Positions 42,602-50,615 of a stretch of DNA of 64,000 nt are shown in pieces. The stretch is from Acidimicrobiia bacterium UBA4744 (lineage in GTDB: Bacteria; Actinomycetota; Acidimicrobiia; Spongiisociales; UBA4744). Position 1 is the stretch's first letter; every line of letters starts with the position of its first letter. The notes beneath the pieces were generated by a model. The model worked only from the letters and a program-made list of their open reading frames with translations. It searched no databases and was not told the DNA's origin. The stretch covers positions 2,992-66,991 of the forward strand of contig DHIO01000050.1 in NCBI GenBank assembly GCA_002403855.1, read 5' to 3'. The translations under genes were made by a program, and so were the position numbers.

Positions 42602-44830
42602 CTACGCCGCCGAACGGTCCGGTATCGGTTTGAGCTCCTCCACCGCCAACTCGTCCGTTTCGCCTTCGATCTGGATCTTGGGCAACCAACCCAGCCAGCG
42701 GGGGAGGTACCAGTTGCGGTCACCCAGCAGAGCCATCGAAGCGGGCACCAGCACCGACCTCACGATGGTGGCATCCAGGATCACCGCGATACCCAATCCA
42801 AAGCCGAGCTGTTGGAACATGACCAAGTCGCCCGCGGCGAACCCACCGAAGACCGCCACCATGATGAGCGCGGCGCCGGTGATGATCGCCCCCGTCGAGC
42901 CCAAGCCGAACGCCACCGACTCCCGATTGTCGCCGGTGATGTCGTAGCGCTCCTTGATCCTGGTCAGCAGGAAGATGTGGTAGTCCATCGACAACCCAAA
43001 CAAGACTGCAAACAGGAACAGCGGCACCCAGGCCTCGATCATGTCTGAGGTTCTGAACCCAAGCAGGTCGGCCCCTACGCCCTCTTGGAATACCAAGACC
43101 AGCAGACCGTAAGAAGCTCCGACGGAGAGGAGATTCAAGAGTATCGCCTTGAGCGGAACCACGATCGACCGGAAGACCACCATCAGCAGCAGAAAGCTGA
43201 GCCCGAGCACGAACGCAAAGATCACCGGCGTACGCTCGCTGAGGACATCGACGTAATCGCTGCCGGAGGCGGCGGCGCCGGTCACCAGGACGTCGGCCTC
43301 CACGCCCTCAAAGGCGGTCGGGATCACGGTTCCCCGCAGTTCCTCCAATTCCTTGCGGGCCGCATCTGAGGCCGGGTCGAGCTTGGTGACGGCTTCGATA
43401 ACGGCCAGCCGCCCATCCTCACTCATGGTTACCTTGGTTTCTCCATAGGTTGGGCCGGCGGCCAGGTAGTCCACGACTTCGCCGATGCCTTGTTGAACCG
43501 GCCGGACACCAACATCGATAGCCGACACGACGATCGGAGTGGTGATGGCGCCCGTATCGAACTCCTCGGTGAGCACCTCGAAAGCGTGTAAGGAATCACT
43601 CTCTTCAGGGAGTGATCCAACGAAGTTGCTGCCGGTGGAGATGTTCAGGTACGGGGCGGCCAGGGCCAGCAGCAATCCACCCGCTACGACGACGCTCAGT
43701 AAGGGTCGTGCGGTAACGACCCGGGTGACACCGTGCCAGAGCCGGCCGCCACCTTCCCGATAGTGGGACCCGGAGGTGAAGGGCACCCGCAGCCGGTTGA
43801 CCCGATCACCCAGCAGACCGAGAATGGCCGGGAGCAGGGTCACCGCTGCCAGCAGGGCGACGAGGACCGCCAGAATGGCTCCCACTCCCATGCTGCGCAT
43901 CACGGTCTCGGGCATGTACAGCAAGCCGGTGAGTGCGATCACCACCGTCAAACCGGAAAAGAAGACCGCCCGCGTGGCTGAGTCGCCGGCCCGGGCGACG
44001 GCTTCACCGACGGGATGGCCCTTGGCGCGCTCTTCACGGAATCGCTGAACGACAAACAACGTGTAGTCGATTCCGACCGCTAGACCGATCATCGTGATCA
44101 TGTTGAGGACGAAGAAGGAAAGGTCGAACGCTTCGCCGATGAGAGCGGTTACCCCCGCAGCGACGACGATGGACACGATGGCCAACAACAGGGGTATTCC
44201 CGCCGCCACCAGGGCACCGAACACGAGAACCAGGATGACCAGGGCGATGGAGAGCCCATAGGTCTCGCCCTTGATGAGGGTTTCCTCGGAGATCGTCTCG
44301 AACTCGACGTTGACGCTTCCCTCACCGAAGGTCGTCACCCGAAAGCCCTCGATGGCGTCGACTTCTTCGACGAGGGCGATGACGGGTTCCGACTCGACCA
44401 TGGCGTCGAGTGGGTCACCGGCCAGGGCCACCGTGATCAGCGCGGTGTGGCCGTCTTGTGAAGTCATTCCGGGGATCCCATCCAGGTAGGACGCCACCGA
44501 ACCGACCGTCTCAGTAGCCCGGAGGTCGCCGACCAGGTCCTCGACGGCGGCGGCGAACACCGGATCATCGACGGTCAGCATGTCGGACTCGATCACGACG
44601 AATTCGCGGGCGGAAGCCGCGTCGAAATGAGCAGCGATGAGATCGTCGGCTTGGGACGACTCGGTGGCAACGGCGAGATCTCCTTGATCCGTGAGTACTG
44701 CACCGATCCGGGCAGCGAAGAACCCTGCGACAACGACGATCAGCAACCACACGATGATGTACCGCCACGGGTGGGCCGCGGCCGACCCGGCCCACCGGCC
44801 GGTGAAACTACGTCTGGTCGTGCTGGACAT
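42602..44830 (-). CDS. MmpL/RND-family transporter
   Basis: A 742-residue membrane protein in the MmpL plan: two halves, each with one helix, an outer loop and five helices. The sequence contains the MmpL-type AAVTLLPAILGLLGDRVNR and the second-half FGLSMDYHIFLLTRIKERY, where proton-relay Asp-Tyr pairs (GIDYTLF, SMDYHIF) are conserved. Substrates are lipids or small lipophilic compounds in relatives. ATG 44830, seven bases after GAAAGG, is chosen (44836 also possible). It is divergent from an esterase gene. Confidence 0.9.
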   Translation of the reverse strand: MSSTTRRSFTGRWAGSAAAHPWRYIIVWLLIVVVAGFFAARIGAVLTDQGDLAVATESSQADDLIAAHFDAASAREFVVIESDMLTVDDPVFAAAVEDLVGDLRATETVGSVASYLDGIPGMTSQDGHTALITVALAGDPLDAMVESEPVIALVEEVDAIEGFRVTTFGEGSVNVEFETISEETLIKGETYGLSIALVILVLVFGALVAAGIPLLLAIVSIVVAAGVTALIGEAFDLSFFVLNMITMIGLAVGIDYTLFVVQRFREERAKGHPVGEAVARAGDSATRAVFFSGLTVVIALTGLLYMPETVMRSMGVGAILAVLVALLAAVTLLPAILGLLGDRVNRLRVPFTSGSHYREGGGRLWHGVTRVVTARPLLSVVVAGGLLLALAAPYLNISTGSNFVGSLPEESDSLHAFEVLTEEFDTGAITTPIVVSAIDVGVRPVQQGIGEVVDYLAAGPTYGETKVTMSEDGRLAVIEAVTKLDPASDAARKELEELRGTVIPTAFEGVEADVLVTGAAASGSDYVDVLSERTPVIFAFVLGLSFLLLMVVFRSIVVPLKAILLNLLSVGASYGLLVLVFQEGVGADLLGFRTSDMIEAWVPLFLFAVLFGLSMDYHIFLLTRIKERYDITGDNRESVAFGLGSTGAIITGAALIMVAVFGGFAAGDLVMFQQLGFGLGIAVILDATIVRSVLVPASMALLGDRNWYLPRWLGWLPKIQIEGETDELAVEELKPIPDRSAA

Positions 44831-44933
44831 GTGCATACCTTTCTCGACAGTGCCCACAACGTACGGCCGGGGGAGGGCGGTAGACAGCCGGCCCGCCTCC
44901 CCCTCCTTGTTGTGGGCCACCGCAGGGCGAATT

Positions 44934-44949
44934 GGGGGGTTAACCCCCC
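44934..44949. promoter_or_regulatory. Perfect 16-bp palindrome GGGGGGTTAACCCCCC
   Basis: A perfect palindrome with a TTAA centre between the divergent MmpL and esterase genes. It can form a 6-bp hairpin with a 4-base loop or serve as a dimer-binding operator. Nothing else in the 277-base gap (44831-45107) codes for protein. A regulator for these two genes is not visible nearby. Confidence 0.45.
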
Positions 44950-45005
44950 GGGAACGGAGAGCTGGGGAACGGCTCAGTGAAAGGCGCCGTGCCGGGGTTT
45001 CCCGG

Positions 45006-45017
45006 ACCGGATCCGGT
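45006..45017. promoter_or_regulatory. Perfect 12-bp palindrome ACCGGATCCGGT
   Basis: A second perfect palindrome in the same divergent gap, 57 bases after the first. It may be an operator, though GC-rich short palindromes also arise by chance. Confidence 0.3.
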
Positions 45018-45094
45018 GGCCTCCCGGCCATTTGAGGGATCGACCTCCGTACGGCAAGAGTGTTCGCCGTCTCGCCTCGACCTCGATTCCCATC

Positions 45095-45100
45095 TACCGT
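45095..45100 (+). promoter_or_regulatory. -10 element of the leaderless esterase gene
   Basis: TACCGT, then seven bases, then GTG 45108. GGAGG at 45101-45105 lies too close to the GTG to act as its ribosome-binding site, so leaderless translation is favoured. Confidence 0.4.
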
Positions 45101-45107
45101 GGAGGTC

Positions 45108-46103
45108 GTGGCAACAGTGATCTACCTGGGCAGCCTTCTGCTGGCGGTGCTGGGAGCGGTGGTGCGGCAGGTGTGGCACCGTCTGTTGAAAGGGCCCCTG
45201 GTCGCCTCCTGGGCTTGGTATGTCGAACTACGAATGGTGGCTCTGCGCGCCTTCATCGTGGCAACTTCCCGGGGCGGTGACCGGTCGCGCCGGCGCGCCC
45301 TCGAAGCCGACCTCGATCCGCCCCTGCCGAGGTCCCTTCGCCAGGTCATGAAGAAAGAGGCGGCAACAGTTGGGGGCATCCCGGGGGAGTGGGTCCGGCG
45401 CGGTCATGCCCGGCAGGAAGACCCCACGATTCTCTACCTCCACGGTGGGGCCTACCTGGCCGGCAGCCCTGCCACCCACCGGAGGTTCATTTCCCGGCTC
45501 ACCTGGATCACGAGAGCCACCACATTCGCCCCCGACTACCGACTAGCGCCCGACCACCAGTTCCCGGCGGCGGTTGATGATGCCGAGGCCGCCTACGTGG
45601 GATTGCTCGAGATGGGTGTGGAACCGGGCCGGTTGGTCGTTGCCGGCGACTCGGCCGGAGGCGGACTCGCCTGTGCGTTGCTCCAGCGACTTCGCGACGA
45701 CGGTCATCCGCAGCCGGCCGGTGCTGTGCTCTTCTCTCCGTACACCGACCTCGAACACACTGCTCCGTCCATTCGGAAGAATGCCGCGACGGACTATCTG
45801 CCGGTCGGGCCAGTAACGGCCAACACGTTCTACCTGGGCGATGCCGACCCCAAGCACCCGGAAGCATCACCAATGTACGGCGACTACACCGACGTTGCCC
45901 CCATGTTGGTCTTTGCAGGGGGGAGAGAAATGATCCTCGACGATTCCGTGCGCCTCGTCGAGAAAGCATCTGCAGACGGCGCGGATGTCACGCTCCGTAT
46001 CGAGGACGACATGTTCCACGTCTGGCCGGCATTGCTGCCCAACCATGAAGCCACTCGCCGCACACTGACGGCGGTTGCCGATTTTGTCCGCACCAGGGTC
46101 TGA
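45108..46103 (+). CDS. Alpha/beta hydrolase of the HSL/acetyl esterase family
   Basis: A 331-residue esterase. HGGAYLAG (the oxyanion HGGG-type motif), GDSAGGGLA (nucleophile Ser), an Asp, and the His in DDMFHVWP form the hormone-sensitive-lipase-type catalytic set. The N-terminus (ATVIYLGSLLLAVLGAVV) is a membrane anchor or uncleaved signal. It may act on acyl chains related to MmpL lipid export, but only the divergent placement suggests this. GTG 45099 is an alternative start. Confidence 0.87.
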   Translation: MATVIYLGSLLLAVLGAVVRQVWHRLLKGPLVASWAWYVELRMVALRAFIVATSRGGDRSRRRALEADLDPPLPRSLRQVMKKEAATVGGIPGEWVRRGHARQEDPTILYLHGGAYLAGSPATHRRFISRLTWITRATTFAPDYRLAPDHQFPAAVDDAEAAYVGLLEMGVEPGRLVVAGDSAGGGLACALLQRLRDDGHPQPAGAVLFSPYTDLEHTAPSIRKNAATDYLPVGPVTANTFYLGDADPKHPEASPMYGDYTDVAPMLVFAGGREMILDDSVRLVEKASADGADVTLRIEDDMFHVWPALLPNHEATRRTLTAVADFVRTRV

Positions 46104-46205
46104 ACAAGGAGAACCGAATTCGGACTGGTGCCGTACTACAGCATGGGGATAGCAGCGAATCCCCCATAGGATTCTCTATTCGGTAACCGAGGACCACAGC
46201 GGGAG

Positions 46206-47003
46206 ATGACATTGAAAGACGCGAGACTGGGCGAGTGGGGCGCGATCAGCGGCCCGGTACTGATCGCGGCGGCTGTGGTGGTGTTGGCTGCCGGTGCCGG
46301 ATTGTGGTTCTTCCTCTCCGGGGACGAACCCGAAGAGGTGAATCTGGAATCTGCTGCAGCAGTGGTTTCCACCACTACGACAGCCGCAACACCGTCCGAG
46401 GACCTGCCGCCGGCCTCGAGCGAAACGGAAGGGCCGCCACCAGACGCCGGGATCGATGGAACCTGGAAGGTCGACACGTCGATCGGTTCCTTCTCCTTCG
46501 AGGACGCTACGAGTTCATTCGCCGGGTTCCGGGTAGCCGAGGAACTCGCCTCGATCGGTGCCACCGAAGCTGTGGGCCGGACTCCGGTGGTCGGTGGAAC
46601 AATAGAGATCGAAGGGACCACTCTGGTGAGTGCGTTCATCGAAGCGGACTTCACCGCTATCGTCAGCAACGACAGCCGCCGCGACAGTCGTATTCAGGCA
46701 GCGCTGGACACCGACGAGTTCCCGACGGCCACGTTCGCGCTCACCGAACCGGTGGACTTCGAGACGGTCCCCGCCTCGGGTGAATCGATCTCAGTCACCG
46801 CCTTCGGTGACCTGACCGTTCACGGTGTCACGAATCCAGTCGAAATGCCTCTCGAGGCTCAACTCGTCGACGATGTCATCGTGGTGGTAGGGAGCAGCGA
46901 GATCGTGTTCGCCGATTACGACGTCGAGCCCCCCTCGGCAGTGATCGTGCTGTCGGTCGAGGATCGCGGGCAAATCGAACTGCAGCTCTTCTTCACCCGC
47001 TGA
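46206..47003 (+). CDS. YceI-family lipid-binding-like protein with N-terminal membrane anchor
   Basis: A 265-residue protein: one transmembrane helix (GPVLIAAAVVVLAAGAGLWFFL), a Thr/Pro-rich linker, then a YceI domain (TWKVDTSIGSFSFED...IEADFTAIVSNDSRRDSRIQAALDTDEFPTATF...LTVHGVTNPVEMPL). YceI proteins bind polyisoprenoids in a lipocalin-like barrel. ATG 46206 has GGGAG immediately upstream; TTG 46212, with better spacing, may be the real start. Outer-face location is inferred. Confidence 0.88.
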   Translation: MTLKDARLGEWGAISGPVLIAAAVVVLAAGAGLWFFLSGDEPEEVNLESAAAVVSTTTTAATPSEDLPPASSETEGPPPDAGIDGTWKVDTSIGSFSFEDATSSFAGFRVAEELASIGATEAVGRTPVVGGTIEIEGTTLVSAFIEADFTAIVSNDSRRDSRIQAALDTDEFPTATFALTEPVDFETVPASGESISVTAFGDLTVHGVTNPVEMPLEAQLVDDVIVVVGSSEIVFADYDVEPPSAVIVLSVEDRGQIELQLFFTR

Positions 47004-47004
47004 C

Positions 47005-47033
47005 GAAAAGCCCCTGCAAGAGGAGGCCTTTTC
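47005..47033 (+). terminator. Hairpin terminator after the YceI gene
   Basis: GAAAAG (47005-47010) pairs with CTTTTC (47028-47033), and CCCCT with AGG-AGG between, giving about 11 bp with small bulges. There is no long T-run, so this may be a weak or Rho-assisted terminator. Confidence 0.5.
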
Positions 47034-47057
47034 GCTGGGTACTGAGGAGGGACACTC

Positions 47058-47111
47058 ATGCCAACGCGCCGCCGACCTAGGCGCGTCCGCAATTGTCGGA
47101 AACCCGTCTGA
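47058..47111 (+). CDS. Possible 17-residue arginine-rich microprotein
   Basis: GAGGAGGGA (47044-47052) is a strong ribosome-binding site six bases before ATG 47058. The frame encodes 17 residues with seven Arg (MPTRRRPRRVRNCRKPV) and ends at TGA 47111, 36 bases before the deaminase start. It could be a leader peptide, a tiny basic protein, or chance. Confidence 0.3.
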   Translation: MPTRRRPRRVRNCRKPV

Positions 47112-47147
47112 GAAGCGCGCGCTACCGGCTCCTGGTTGAATGCTCCG

Positions 47148-48149
47148 ATGCGCGATTGGTCGACGATGCCCAAAGTGGAGTTGCACGTGCATCTTGAGGG
47201 AGCCATTCCGCTACCGACCCTGTGGGAGCTGATCGAACGACACGGCGGAGACGACACCATCAAAACGCCGGCCGAGCTGGTGGAGTGGTTCACCTACCGG
47301 GATTTCGCTCACTTCATGGAGACCTGGGTCTGGATGAATGGCTTTCTTCGCAGCTATGAGGACTTCACCTTTGCCGCCGAAGCCGTGGCCCGCCACCTTG
47401 CCGCCCAGAACATCGTCTACGCCGAACCGTTCTTCTCCCCGAGCGACTTCGGCCACCAAGGTCTGCATCCCCAGGAATTGGCCCTCGCCATCCGGGCCGG
47501 ACTCGATCGCGTTCCGGAGGTCGAAACCCCGTTGATCGTTGATCTGGTTCGCGATCGAGGACCCGACGGAACAGCCCGAACCCTGGCTGCCATCAGCGAA
47601 GTGGCGGCCGAGGCGCGGGTGATCGGCATCGGAATCGGCGGCTTCGAAGCAGAGAACCCGCCGGAACTCTTCACCGACGTCTACCGCACCGCCCGTGCTG
47701 GGGGCTTTCGACTGACGGCCCACGCCGGCGAAACCGCCGGTCCGGAGAGCGTCTGGGGGGCCATCAACGCTCTGGAGGTAGAGCGGATCGGCCACGGGGT
47801 CAGGGCGGCCGAGGATCCAGCTTTGATCGAGTATCTGGTCGAACACCGCGTACCGCTCGAGGTGTGTCCTACCTCCAACATCCGCACCGGCGTGGTCTCG
47901 GACTGGGAAGACCACCCGGCCCGCCGGTTGATCGAAGCCGGCGTCGCCGTCACCGTGAATACCGACGATCCGGCACTCTTCCATTGCTCCCTGGCCGGCG
48001 AGTACCAGGTGCTGGAGCGGCGATTCGGGTTGACGGAAGAGACGATCAAGAGGATCTCCTTGTCGGCCGTGCACGGGTGCTGGGCACCGGTCGCGACCAA
48101 GACAACCCTGGAAGACCGCATCAACGCTTGGTGGGACGGGACGGGCTGA
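47148..48149 (+). CDS. Adenosine deaminase-family protein (TDDP type)
   Basis: A 333-residue zinc deaminase. ELHVHLEG, HAGETAG, RIGHGVRA, CPTSNIRTG and NTDDPALFH are the zinc-site and catalytic motifs. The last motif is TDDP, rather than the TDNRLMS of the canonical enzyme at 21735, which is the form seen in adenine deaminases and other subfamilies. It could therefore act on adenosine, adenine or a related purine. ATG 47148 is chosen; TTG 47136 and ATG 47166 are options. The next gene makes adenosine from SAM. Confidence 0.88.
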   Translation: MRDWSTMPKVELHVHLEGAIPLPTLWELIERHGGDDTIKTPAELVEWFTYRDFAHFMETWVWMNGFLRSYEDFTFAAEAVARHLAAQNIVYAEPFFSPSDFGHQGLHPQELALAIRAGLDRVPEVETPLIVDLVRDRGPDGTARTLAAISEVAAEARVIGIGIGGFEAENPPELFTDVYRTARAGGFRLTAHAGETAGPESVWGAINALEVERIGHGVRAAEDPALIEYLVEHRVPLEVCPTSNIRTGVVSDWEDHPARRLIEAGVAVTVNTDDPALFHCSLAGEYQVLERRFGLTEETIKRISLSAVHGCWAPVATKTTLEDRINAWWDGTG

Positions 48150-48156
48150 CCAGGCG

Positions 48157-48162
48157 TACAAT
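48157..48162 (+). promoter_or_regulatory. -10 element of the leaderless SAM hydrolase gene
   Basis: TACAAT, then seven bases, then ATG 48170. There is no ribosome-binding site, and the 20-base gap from the deaminase gene confirms an independent internal promoter. Confidence 0.55.
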
Positions 48163-48169
48163 CGCGCCG

Positions 48170-48979
48170 ATGCCCTACATCACCCTCTCAACCGATTTCG
48201 GGACCCGGCAAGGGAGCCAAGCCGTTCTGCACGGGGTCATCTACCAGATCGCCCCGGAAGCCGTGATCACCGACCTCACCCATGAGATCGCCGCCCAGGA
48301 CATCCGGGAGGCGAACTTCGTGGTAGACAGCAATGCCTTCTTCTTCCCGCCGGGGACGATACACGTGATCGTCGTAGACCCGGGCGTCGGGACCGACCGC
48401 AGAGCCATTGCCGCCCGAATCGGGGAGCACTACTTCGTGGCGCCCGACAACGGAGTGCTCAGTGCCTGCTTGGCCCGGGCGGCCCGGGAAGGCTGGCCGA
48501 CGGAATTCGTCGATCTCGACAAGCCTCAATACTGGCTGCCCAACTTGACCAACACCTTCCACGGCCGCGATCTCTTTGCTCCGGTTGGTGCTCATCTGGC
48601 ATCCGGAGTACCGCTCTCGGCGATGGGAACGCCCTGCGACGATCCGCTGACTATTCCCCTGTGGGGGGCAGTGCGGCGCGAGGACGGCCGTGTCGAAGGC
48701 GAAGTGATCTATATCGACGACTTCGGCAACGCGATCTGCTCCATCCTTCCCGACGAGATAGCCCATCTTCCCCTCCCGGACGGGGTGGAGGTGGAGTTGT
48801 GCGGTGCGGCCATCGAAGGCATGGTGAAGACCTTCGGCGATTCCGAATACGGAACCGACACCCTCATCGCCCTCTGGGACTCGAGCGGCTACCTGCTGGT
48901 GTCGGAGAACAACGGCACCGGAGGGAAGGTGATCAAACCCCGGCCGGGCGATCCGGTCGTGGTGCGCCGATTGAATTAG
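48170..48979 (+). CDS. SAM hydrolase (adenosine-forming), DUF62 family
   Basis: A 269-residue protein. ITLSTDFGTRQGSQAVLHGVI, VVDPGVGTDRR, FVAPDNGVLS, FHGRDLFAP and DDFGNAICS are conserved in the S-adenosyl-L-methionine hydroxide adenosyltransferase/fluorinase-like family. Most bacterial members split SAM into methionine and adenosine. With a deaminase directly upstream, adenosine could be removed at once. The stop TAG overlaps the TAA of the convergent ABC gene (TTAG). Confidence 0.92.
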   Translation: MPYITLSTDFGTRQGSQAVLHGVIYQIAPEAVITDLTHEIAAQDIREANFVVDSNAFFFPPGTIHVIVVDPGVGTDRRAIAARIGEHYFVAPDNGVLSACLARAAREGWPTEFVDLDKPQYWLPNLTNTFHGRDLFAPVGAHLASGVPLSAMGTPCDDPLTIPLWGAVRREDGRVEGEVIYIDDFGNAICSILPDEIAHLPLPDGVEVELCGAAIEGMVKTFGDSEYGTDTLIALWDSSGYLLVSENNGTGGKVIKPRPGDPVVVRRLN

Positions 48980-49725
48980 AGGCGCCCGGCTTCGATGATC
49001 CTTTGCAGGAACTGCTGGGTGCGGGCCTCTCCGGGGTTCCGGAAGATCTGATCGGGTGGGCCCTGTTCGAGAATCACGCCGTCATCGAGGAAGCAAACCC
49101 GGTCTGCTACGTCTCTGGCGAAGCCCATCTCGTGGGTAGCGATGACCATCGTCATGCCGACCTCCTTGAGATCGCGAATGACGTTGAGCACCTCGGCGAT
49201 CAACTCGGGGTCCAGGGCTGAGGTCACCTCATCGAGGAGGACCAGCTCGGGATCGATAGCCAGCGAGCGGATGATTGCCACCCGCTGTTGCTGGCCACCC
49301 GACAAGCGGTCCGGGTATTCCGTCACCTTGTCGCCCAGGCCGAAACGGTCGAGCAACTCCCGGGCCCGATCCTCGGCGGCCGCCCGGTTGAGCCCGTGCA
49401 CCTTGCGAGGACTCAGGGTGATGTTGTCCAGAACACTCATATGGGGGAACAGGTTGAATGCCTGGAACACGATCCCCATTCGTTGCCGGACCTCGTTGGG
49501 ATTCATCCCGGGAGCGGTGATGTCCTTGCCGTCGAGGAAGATCTGCCCGTCGTCGATCGGAAACAGCAGGTTGACGCATTTGAGCAGTGTTGATTTGCCG
49601 GATCCGGAAGCGCCGATCAGGCAGACCACATCATGGTGTCCGACCTTCAGATCGACGTCGTGGAGCACCACTTTGGCCTCAAAGGCCTTCTGCACATTGC
49701 GCAGTTCGAGTTTCGGAACGCTCAT
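48976..49725 (-). CDS. Polar amino acid ABC transporter ATP-binding protein
   Basis: A 249-residue ATPase of the GlnQ/HisP type. Walker A GASGSGKSTLL, Q-loop FQAFNLFPHMSV, signature LSGGQQQR, Walker B LVLLDEVTSALD and the switch His (ATHEMGFA) are intact. ATG 49725 overlaps the permease stop (ATGA). It works with the permease and binding protein encoded upstream on the same strand. Confidence 0.94.
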   Translation of the reverse strand: MSVPKLELRNVQKAFEAKVVLHDVDLKVGHHDVVCLIGASGSGKSTLLKCVNLLFPIDDGQIFLDGKDITAPGMNPNEVRQRMGIVFQAFNLFPHMSVLDNITLSPRKVHGLNRAAAEDRARELLDRFGLGDKVTEYPDRLSGGQQQRVAIIRSLAIDPELVLLDEVTSALDPELIAEVLNVIRDLKEVGMTMVIATHEMGFARDVADRVCFLDDGVILEQGPPDQIFRNPGEARTQQFLQRIIEAGRL

Positions 49726-50594
49726 CCGCCCACCGCCTGCTTGCGGCGGCGATCGCGATCCGTGTACCAATCGGTGAAGCGGGCCACCGGGACACTGACC
49801 AGTAGAAAGAGGATGGTGGCGACGATGTAGCCCGTGTAGTTGAACGTACGAGCGTTGTAGATCTGAGCTTCGCGCACTCCTTCCCTTACTCCCAGCACGA
49901 AGACCAGAGCCACGTCCTTCTGCAGGCTCACGAAGCCGTTGAGCAAGGCCGGAATGACATTGCGGATGGCTTGGGGGACGAGCACATATCGAAGGGTCTG
50001 GATCTGGGTCAAACCGAGCGATCGGGCCGACATACGCTGGCTTTCTCGGACCGACTCGATCCCGGCCCGGTACACCTCGGCGGTGTACGCGGAGTAGCTG
50101 ATGATGAGAGCGGTGAGTCCCCAGAACAGCTCACTGTTGGGCACGCCGGGCAATTGCAGTGCCGGAACTCCGAACCCCAGGAGCAGAATGAGCAGGATGA
50201 TCGGCACGCCGCGAATCAGATCGATGTACGTGACCGCCAGCAACCGGAGTGGGAAAAACGCCGGACCGCGCAGTGCCCGGATCATGGCGACGATCAGGGC
50301 TATGACGAGGATGAGGACCTCAGCCACCAGGAACATGCGGATGTCGAGCCAGAACCCCGACACCACCGCCGGCCACGCCGACTGGAAGTGGCCCCAGTTG
50401 AAGAACTGTCTCTGAACGGCCGGCCACGCCTCCGAGGAGAGGACGAGCCAGAGGATGAATCCGATGAAGACGACCGTAGAGCCAAAGGCAATGAGAGCTC
50501 CGCGCGACCCTTCCTCGCGGGCGACGGAACGGCGCCGGGGCCCGAACAGGCCCGGACCCCGGCCGAAATCCTCGATGGGTGACCGCTCCGTCAC
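49722..50594 (-). CDS. Polar amino acid ABC transporter permease
   Basis: A 290-residue membrane protein of the HisMQ/GlnP family. A ~70-residue N-terminal extension with an extra helix precedes the conserved core (DLIRGVPIILLILLL...YTAEVYRAGIESVRESQRMSARSLGLTQ). The permease loop and Q-A-I-R-N-V-I-P segment contact the ATPase. Only one permease is present, so it may homodimerise or be partnered by a second one elsewhere. Confidence 0.93.
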   Translation of the reverse strand: MTERSPIEDFGRGPGLFGPRRRSVAREEGSRGALIAFGSTVVFIGFILWLVLSSEAWPAVQRQFFNWGHFQSAWPAVVSGFWLDIRMFLVAEVLILVIALIVAMIRALRGPAFFPLRLLAVTYIDLIRGVPIILLILLLGFGVPALQLPGVPNSELFWGLTALIISYSAYTAEVYRAGIESVRESQRMSARSLGLTQIQTLRYVLVPQAIRNVIPALLNGFVSLQKDVALVFVLGVREGVREAQIYNARTFNYTGYIVATILFLLVSVPVARFTDWYTDRDRRRKQAVGG

Positions 50595-50615
50595 ATCGAA
50601 GCCCTACCCGATCCT

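Noticed and set aside
42602..45031. Longer MmpL protein starting at 45031
   Set aside because: The extra N-terminal residues are Pro/Arg-rich, cross both palindromes of the divergent promoter region, and precede a good start with ribosome-binding site at 44830.
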